Assembly (NCBI GenBank): GCA_021777685.1
Contig: JAJYDH010000242.1
Location: 1 to 9,339, forward strand
Origin: Planctomycetota bacterium
Lineage (GTDB): Bacteria > Planctomycetota > Planctomycetia > Isosphaerales > Isosphaeraceae
Length of the DNA stretch: 9,339 bases
Direction of reading: 5' to 3'
Shown: one piece after another, positions 6,457 to 9,339 of the stretch
Layout of the letters: each line of letters begins with the position of its first letter
Numbering within the stretch: position 1 is the stretch's first letter
Program-made: the position numbers and the translations under genes
Notes under the pieces: model-generated
Databases searched by the model: none
Told to the model about the DNA's origin: nothing
What the model saw: the letters and a program-made list of their open reading frames with translations, nothing else

Positions 6457-6797
6457 GGACCCGAGGCCGTCCGGGACTGCCCCTGGACCTCGCGGAACGC
6501 CGAGCGGAGCTGCTCCCGCTCCTCCTGATAGCCCCGGATGCTCTCCTCATACTGCGCGTTGGCCACCTCCAGCGCCCGGATGGCCTTGGAGTCGTCGACC
6601 GCCCTCTGGGCCAGGTCCTGGTTCTGGACCTTGAGGGTCAGGGTCGAGTCCTTGAGCTGCGCGTTCTCCGTCCGCAGGCTCTTGACGAGCTTGTGGGCGT
6701 CGTCCAGCCGCGATTTCGGCACGAAGGCGCAGCCGGGGGCCAGCGCGAGGCCGGCGGCGAGGGCCGCGGCGACGGCCGGTCGGTGTCGTTCGACCAT
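6453..6797 (-). CDS. Small coiled-coil lipoprotein
   Basis: This 114-residue protein has an N-terminal export signal: MVERHRP, then an Ala/Leu-rich core. It ends in ALAPGC, giving a lipidation cysteine at C23. The lipobox is acceptable but imperfect, with Pro at -2. Residues 32-104 have strong alpha-helical, Glu/Gln/Leu-rich heptad character (LVKSLRTENAQLKDSTLTL, and later YEESIRGYQEEREQLRSAF) and should form a long coiled coil in the periplasm. The region resembles the N-terminal part of planctomycete envelope proteins that continue into an OmpA-like domain. Here the chain ends after a short tail (QGQSRTASGP), so it is either a stand-alone spacer lipoprotein or a shortened version. The frame extends 30 codons upstream, but the Met at 6795-6797 is preferred: AAAGGAG (6807-6813) lies nine nt before it and the signal peptide begins there. 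The exact function is not known. Confidence 0.85.
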   Translation of the reverse strand: MVERHRPAVAAALAAGLALAPGCAFVPKSRLDDAHKLVKSLRTENAQLKDSTLTLKVQNQDLAQRAVDDSKAIRALEVANAQYEESIRGYQEEREQLRSAFREVQGQSRTASGP

Positions 6798-6844
6798 GCG
6801 TTCCGACTCCTTTCGGGACGGCGAGGCCATCGCTCTCGGGACGA

Positions 6845-6876
6845 CCCGGGGGCGGGCGTTCGGGCCCGCCCCCGGG
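6845..6876. terminator. Perfect 13-bp GC hairpin after the HTH/TM gene
   Basis: Positions 6845-6857 and 6864-6876 are exact reverse complements (13 bp, all G/C) around a 6-nt loop. The hairpin lies 18 nt beyond the stop of the HTH/TM gene on the minus strand and 48 nt before the lipoprotein start. It lacks the U-tract of a classical intrinsic terminator. It may therefore be a U-less terminator, an mRNA 3'-end stabiliser or a processing site that separates expression of the two genes. Confidence 0.55.
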
Positions 6877-6893
6877 GACATCCTCATCTCATC

Positions 6894-8477
6894 TCACTTG
6901 AACATGCCGGCGAGCTGGTTGATCAGCCCCGCCGCCGGGCCGTTGCCCTGGAACTCGTAGAGGTTGCGGATCAGGTCGAGCGAGAAGACCATCGAGACGA
7001 AGACCAGCGCGGTGGTGAAGCCGAGCAGGCCGACCCAGATCCCGCCCCATTCGGCCTGGGGGCCGAGGGCGCCGATCCGGCCCATGCCGGCGGCGGACGG
7101 CGTGGCCACCGGGGCGGGGGCGCCGACGTCGCTCTCGACGTCCCAGCCGCTGGAGACCTCGCCCGAGCTGCCCTCGTCGGCGGTGAACTCGCCCGACTCC
7201 TCCTCGGCGGCGATGGCGGCGCCCATCGCGGTCGCGGCGTTCTGGTCGACGTCGTCCTCGTCGAGCGCGAAGACCTCGGAGGCCGAGTCGGACTCCTCCA
7301 GGTCGAAGTCGCTCGACCGGTCGATCTGCACGGTCCGGTCGTCGTGGTCCGAGTCGAGGGCGTCGACCTCCAGGCTGAAGTCGGTGTCCTCGAAGATGTC
7401 CTTCTCGGTCATCCCCATCGACGTGGCGCCGGGGTCGGAGGGGATGACGCCGGGCATGACCGTGGCGGAGTTGGGGTCCTGCTTGGCGACGGCCGGGGCG
7501 GGCTTGGGGGCGGCCTTCTTGGGGGCGGGCCGGGCCGGCTCGTCGTCGTCGAGCGGGGCCAGCTCGATCGAGTCGGCCTGCGAGAGGTCGAACCCGCCGA
7601 CGCCCTGGAGGTTGATCCCCGAGTCGCTGGGGCGGGCCAGGTTGATCCCCGAGGCCGACGGCTGCGCCGCGGTCACGTCGGAGTCGCTCGGGCCGGCCAG
7701 CGGGGTGGCCTCGAACTCGTCGGAGACGTCCAGGGCGGTCAGCTCGAAGTCGCTGCCGCTCTCGGGCTCCAGGGCCGAGGCGATGTCCTGCGACGGCATC
7801 AGCTCGAAGTCGCTGCCGCTCTCGGGCTCGGCCTCGAACATCGAGACCTCGCCGGACGAGCCGGCGCGGCCGGGCTTGGCCGGCTTGTCGCCGGGGTAGG
7901 CCAGGGCGTCCATGTCCGACTCGGAGTTGTCGTTGACCAGCGTCACGTCGGAGTCGCTGGGCAGGTTGTGCGCCCCGGCGGGCATCATCCGGACGTCGGA
8001 GTCGCTGGCGTCCTTCAGCGGCCTCTCGGGGACGAGCCGGACGTCGGAGTCGCTGGGCTGCTTGCCGCCCTGCTTCATCCCGATGATCGTCGAGCTGGAG
8101 CTGGACAGCGGGCCGGCCGGCAGCGACAGGTCGTCGAACTGGACGTCGTGCTCGTCGGAGCCCGAGCCCGAGGCGGCCAGGTCGGTCGTCTTCGAGGCGA
8201 GGTCGGCCTTGGCGGTGCCGAGCTGGAACTCCGAGAGGTCGATCTCGTCGCTGCCGCTGCCGTCGGGCACGTCGAGCTCGAGGTCCGACAGCGACAGCTC
8301 GGGGTCGCTGCCCAGCCCCCGCCGCCTGGCCAGCTCGTCGATGTCGGCCACGCGGAACTGCCACGAGCCGCTGTCCATGAACGCCCGGACCTCGCGGTGC
8401 TGGGCCTTTTGCTTCAAATCCTCGGGGCTCATGCCCAGGACGCGGGCGGCCTCTTCGAGGGTGTAGAACTGAGCCAT
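6894..8477 (-). CDS. Membrane-anchored excisionase-type HTH protein with Ser-Asp repeat linker
   Basis: This 527-residue protein has three parts. Residues 4-53 form a MerR/excisionase-like helix-turn-helix (YTLEEAARVLGMSPEDLKQK, then SWQFRVADIDELARR). Residues about 55-465 are a long, acidic, Ser/Asp/Pro-rich and probably disordered linker. It contains repeated units such as PSDSDV (141, 173, 263), ASDSDV (157), ESGSDFEL (219, 239) and PSDSGINL (283). Residues about 479-502 form a single strong transmembrane helix (WVGLLGFTTALVFVSMVF), followed by 24 residues. The C-tail should lie outside if the HTH is cytoplasmic. GAGGAG at 8485-8490, seven nt before ATG 8477, supports the start. The HTH suggests DNA binding, but the fold may have been recruited for protein contacts. 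The Ser-Asp units look like possible Hanks-type kinase or FHA targets; this is inference. Similar proteins occur in Planctomycetes as far as I recall. The biological role is unknown. Confidence 0.88.
   Translation of the reverse strand: MAQFYTLEEAARVLGMSPEDLKQKAQHREVRAFMDSGSWQFRVADIDELARRRGLGSDPELSLSDLELDVPDGSGSDEIDLSEFQLGTAKADLASKTTDLAASGSGSDEHDVQFDDLSLPAGPLSSSSSTIIGMKQGGKQPSDSDVRLVPERPLKDASDSDVRMMPAGAHNLPSDSDVTLVNDNSESDMDALAYPGDKPAKPGRAGSSGEVSMFEAEPESGSDFELMPSQDIASALEPESGSDFELTALDVSDEFEATPLAGPSDSDVTAAQPSASGINLARPSDSGINLQGVGGFDLSQADSIELAPLDDDEPARPAPKKAAPKPAPAVAKQDPNSATVMPGVIPSDPGATSMGMTEKDIFEDTDFSLEVDALDSDHDDRTVQIDRSSDFDLEESDSASEVFALDEDDVDQNAATAMGAAIAAEEESGEFTADEGSSGEVSSGWDVESDVGAPAPVATPSAAGMGRIGALGPQAEWGGIWVGLLGFTTALVFVSMVFSLDLIRNLYEFQGNGPAAGLINQLAGMFK
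7739..7829. repeat. 31-nt perfect direct repeat, period 60 nt, inside the HTH/TM gene
   Basis: Positions 7739-7769 and 7799-7829 are identical over 31 nt. They encode the EPESGSDFEL units of the linker. A 15-nt unit, acgtcggagtcgctg (or a near copy), also recurs around 7676, 7947, 7991 and 8040, encoding the SDSDV motifs. Conservation at the DNA level, beyond the shared amino acids, indicates recent duplication or slippage within the repeat linker. Confidence 0.8.
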
Positions 8478-8484
8478 CGACGTG

Positions 8485-8490
8485 CTCCTC
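8485..8490 (-). promoter_or_regulatory. Shine-Dalgarno of the HTH/TM gene
   Basis: The minus-strand GAGGAG lies seven nt before ATG 8477, a textbook spacing. It supports the start immediately before the HTH. The remaining 118-nt gap up to the upstream gene shows no clear -35/-10 pair. Confidence 0.65.
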
Positions 8491-8595
8491 GCGATCGAGT
8501 CCGGCCCTTCGGCGGCCGTCCTGTTCGATTCGATTGGATTCTCTGGGCGGGGTCGGGAGGGGGGCCCGCCGCGCCGAGCACGCCGACGCCCGCCC

Positions 8596-8973
8596 TCACT
8601 TGGCCATCGACTTCACCATCGCCTCGATCGAAGAGACCTCGGGCGGCTGGTTGTTGAACTCCGACAGCTTCAGATCATATCGATACTGGCGGGCCGCTTC
8701 GAGCTTGACCGTCCCGGTGCCTTTGGGATTGCCCGGCTCGACGCGGTACACCGCGAAGGCTTGCGACCTGGTGTCGATCAGGTAGAGCATCTGCGAGGAC
8801 GAACCGTTGGCCGGGGAGGTGAAGGCGATCGTCCCGTTGGACTCGGAGGCCGGGGCCATCCCCTGCGCCCGGGCCGTCGGGCCATGCCCGCCGCACCACC
8901 AGGCCAGGACCAGACCCGCCATCAAGCCCGGCAGACCGTAACGCGCCGCCCCGCCCAGGTGTCCCGTGGACAT
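8596..8973 (-). CDS. Small exported protein of unknown function
   Basis: This 125-residue protein has an N-terminal signal or anchor segment (GLPGLMAGLVLAWWCGG) and a plausible signal peptidase I site after ARA (about residue 36). The mature part is about 89 residues. It begins Ser/Asn-rich (ASESNGTIAFTSPANGSSSQ) and continues into LYLIDTRSQAFAVYRVEP, TVKLEAARQYRYDLKL and SEFNNQPPEVSSIEAMV, which looks like a small beta-rich domain with a C-terminal helix. I know of similar short exported proteins in Planctomycetes but no assigned function. The start is set at ATG 8971-8973 because AAGGAGG (8981-8987), a near-perfect anti-16S match, lies seven nt upstream and the signal peptide follows directly. 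The frame stays open 46 codons further upstream, but that part is Arg-rich and unlike protein. It precedes the HTH/TM gene on the same strand with a 118-nt gap. Confidence 0.85.
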   Translation of the reverse strand: MSTGHLGGAARYGLPGLMAGLVLAWWCGGHGPTARAQGMAPASESNGTIAFTSPANGSSSQMLYLIDTRSQAFAVYRVEPGNPKGTGTVKLEAARQYRYDLKLSEFNNQPPEVSSIEAMVKSMAK

Positions 8974-8980
8974 CGTCGAT

Positions 8981-8987
8981 CCTCCTT
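8981..8987 (-). promoter_or_regulatory. Strong Shine-Dalgarno of the small exported protein
   Basis: The minus-strand AAGGAGG lies seven nt before ATG 8973. It is the strongest ribosome-binding site in the window, suggesting high translation. It decides this start over the upstream in-frame GTG near 9111 and the ATG near 9099. Confidence 0.75.
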
Positions 8988-8999
8988 GATGTTCGCCCC

Positions 9000-9022
9000 G
9001 GCCTCCCATCCCTGGGGAGGCC
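9000..9022. other. 8-bp perfect stem-loop in the leader of the small exported protein
   Basis: GGCCTCCC (9000-9007) pairs perfectly with GGGAGGCC (9015-9022) around a 7-nt loop. It lies 27-49 nt upstream of ATG 8973, just before the strong Shine-Dalgarno. It could stabilise the mRNA leader or attenuate transcription. There is no U-tract and no evidence for a riboswitch. Confidence 0.45.
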
Positions 9023-9198
9023 CCACAACTCGACGCGGATCGGATGGCCGCCGCGAATCCGACGCGGGACGCCCGCGCCTCCCGACGGCCTACTCGCATC
9101 CAGTTTAACACACCACGAGAGGCGCGGTGATCGGCGGATGGCGAATCCCACGCCCAAGACTTCGGCGAGGCCGGAAGAGAAATGCGACCGGCCCCCTC

Positions 9199-9227
9199 AT
9201 TCTTGCAGAGACCGGAGAAGCTGACAA
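9199..9227 (-). promoter_or_regulatory. Candidate promoter upstream of the small exported protein
   Basis: On the minus strand TTGTCA (plus 9222-9227; five of six matches) and AAGAAT (plus 9199-9204; four of six matches) are 17 nt apart. The predicted start is near 9192, giving a leader of about 219 nt that contains the 9000-9022 hairpin. A long leader makes this less certain than the other promoters. Confidence 0.3.
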
Positions 9228-9280
9228 GGTCAAGGACCGAGGGGACAGGGTTGTTTCCTTCTCACTTTGGGAGGGTCAAC

Positions 9281-9320
9281 GGGGACTGGCTCCGGCTGTA
9301 CTCGGCCGGTGCCCGTCCCC
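9281..9320. repeat. REP-like 40-nt imperfect palindrome
   Basis: The sequence folds from 9281 to 9320. GGGGAC pairs with GTCCCC (6 bp), then there is a T/C mismatch, GGC pairs with GCC, then a T/T mismatch, and CCGGC pairs with GCCGG. A G-T wobble and one more G-C pair close a TACT loop. Just upstream, gaggggacagggttgtttcc (9238-9257) repeats the GGGGAC motif, and CACTTTG occurs on both sides (9263-9269 and 9332-9338). This layout resembles REP/BIME sequences next to Y1 (RAYT) transposases, as I recall them. No transposase is in the window, though one could lie just beyond 9339. Confidence 0.55.
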
Positions 9321-9339
9321 CTTGAATCGCCCACTTTGC

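Larger units (their letters stand above)
8974..9339. other. Non-coding right-end region
   Basis: No convincing gene is visible in these 366 nt. The open frames here are short, Arg/Pro-rich and lack ribosome-binding sites. The region holds the leader of the small exported protein, a leader hairpin (9000-9022), an A/T patch near 9103-9111, a candidate minus-strand promoter (9199-9227) and a REP-like hairpin (9281-9320). G+C drops and purine/pyrimidine runs appear from about 9180 onward, as expected of intergenic or mobile DNA. Confidence 0.6.

Noticed and set aside
4946..6634. Plus-strand 562-codon open frame opposite the M48 gene
   Set aside because: The translation is Arg/Pro/Asp/Gln-rich with no domain. 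It is a GC-rich shadow of the protease gene, which has a clear zinc site.
6798..6887. N-terminal extension of the coiled-coil lipoprotein to 6887
   Set aside because: It overlaps the GC hairpin and lacks a ribosome site. AAAGGAG and the signal peptide fix the start at 6797.
7676..8060. Possible CRISPR-like array from repeated gtcggagtcgct units
   Set aside because: Spacing is irregular and the units stay in frame, encoding SDSDV. They are coding repeats within the HTH/TM gene.
6693..8657. Plus-strand 654-codon open frame opposite the HTH/TM gene
   Set aside because: It consists of Gly/Val/Arg-rich pseudo-repeats that mirror the Ser-Asp repeats of the real minus-strand gene, and it has no ribosome site.
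8974..9111. N-terminal extension of the small exported protein to GTG 9111
   Set aside because: It would bury the strong AAGGAGG site and precede the signal peptide with an Arg-rich stretch. The start at 8973 is far better.

Overview
The window is very GC-rich (about 70% by eye), with strong G/C bias at third codon positions. Several genes resemble families I associate with Planctomycetes, most likely an Isosphaeraceae-type organism: a membrane-anchored excisionase-type HTH protein with Ser-Asp repeats, an M48 peptidase with a Cys-rich insert, a small exported protein of unknown function, and heptamer 'TGGTCAG' repeats. The lineage is inferred from gene style. No rRNA, tRNA, CRISPR array, integrase or intact transposase is visible.

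Left part (1-2667). A 5'-truncated bicupin protein related to gentisate 1,2-dioxygenases is on the plus strand. It converges on an EamA/DMT-family transporter on the minus strand. Upstream of the transporter lies a 111-nt element with inverted arms built from TGGTCAG heptamers. The space between its arms holds a plausible extended -10 promoter for the transporter. Next, also on the minus strand, is an exported protein with a lipocalin-like body and a C-terminal YHS/TRASH metal-binding motif. It has its own sigma70-like promoter.

Centre (2668-4933). A minus-strand gene encodes a single 511-aa polypeptide that joins a five-helix cytochrome b561-like membrane domain to a sulfite-oxidase/MsrP-type molybdopterin domain. 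It is transcribed away from a two-CBS-domain protein on the plus strand, and the two share a 183-nt intergenic region. The fusion looks like a self-contained membrane redox enzyme. The CBS protein may sense adenylate or redox state, but only its position links it to the enzyme.

Right part (4934-8973). Four minus-strand genes follow one another. In transcription order they are a 125-aa exported protein, the 527-aa HTH/TM protein, a 114-aa coiled-coil lipoprotein, and an M48 zinc metalloprotease. The last three have cell-envelope signatures. Gaps of 118, 96 and 61 nt, a perfect 13-bp hairpin after the HTH gene, and a good promoter just before the protease argue against one simple operon. A shared envelope role is only an inference from position.

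The last 366 nt (8974-9339) contain no convincing gene. They hold a leader hairpin, a candidate promoter and, at the edge, a 40-nt REP-like imperfect hairpin. The most interesting items are the cytochrome b561-molybdoenzyme fusion, the membrane-tethered HTH protein with a Ser-Asp repeat linker, and the two repeat elements.
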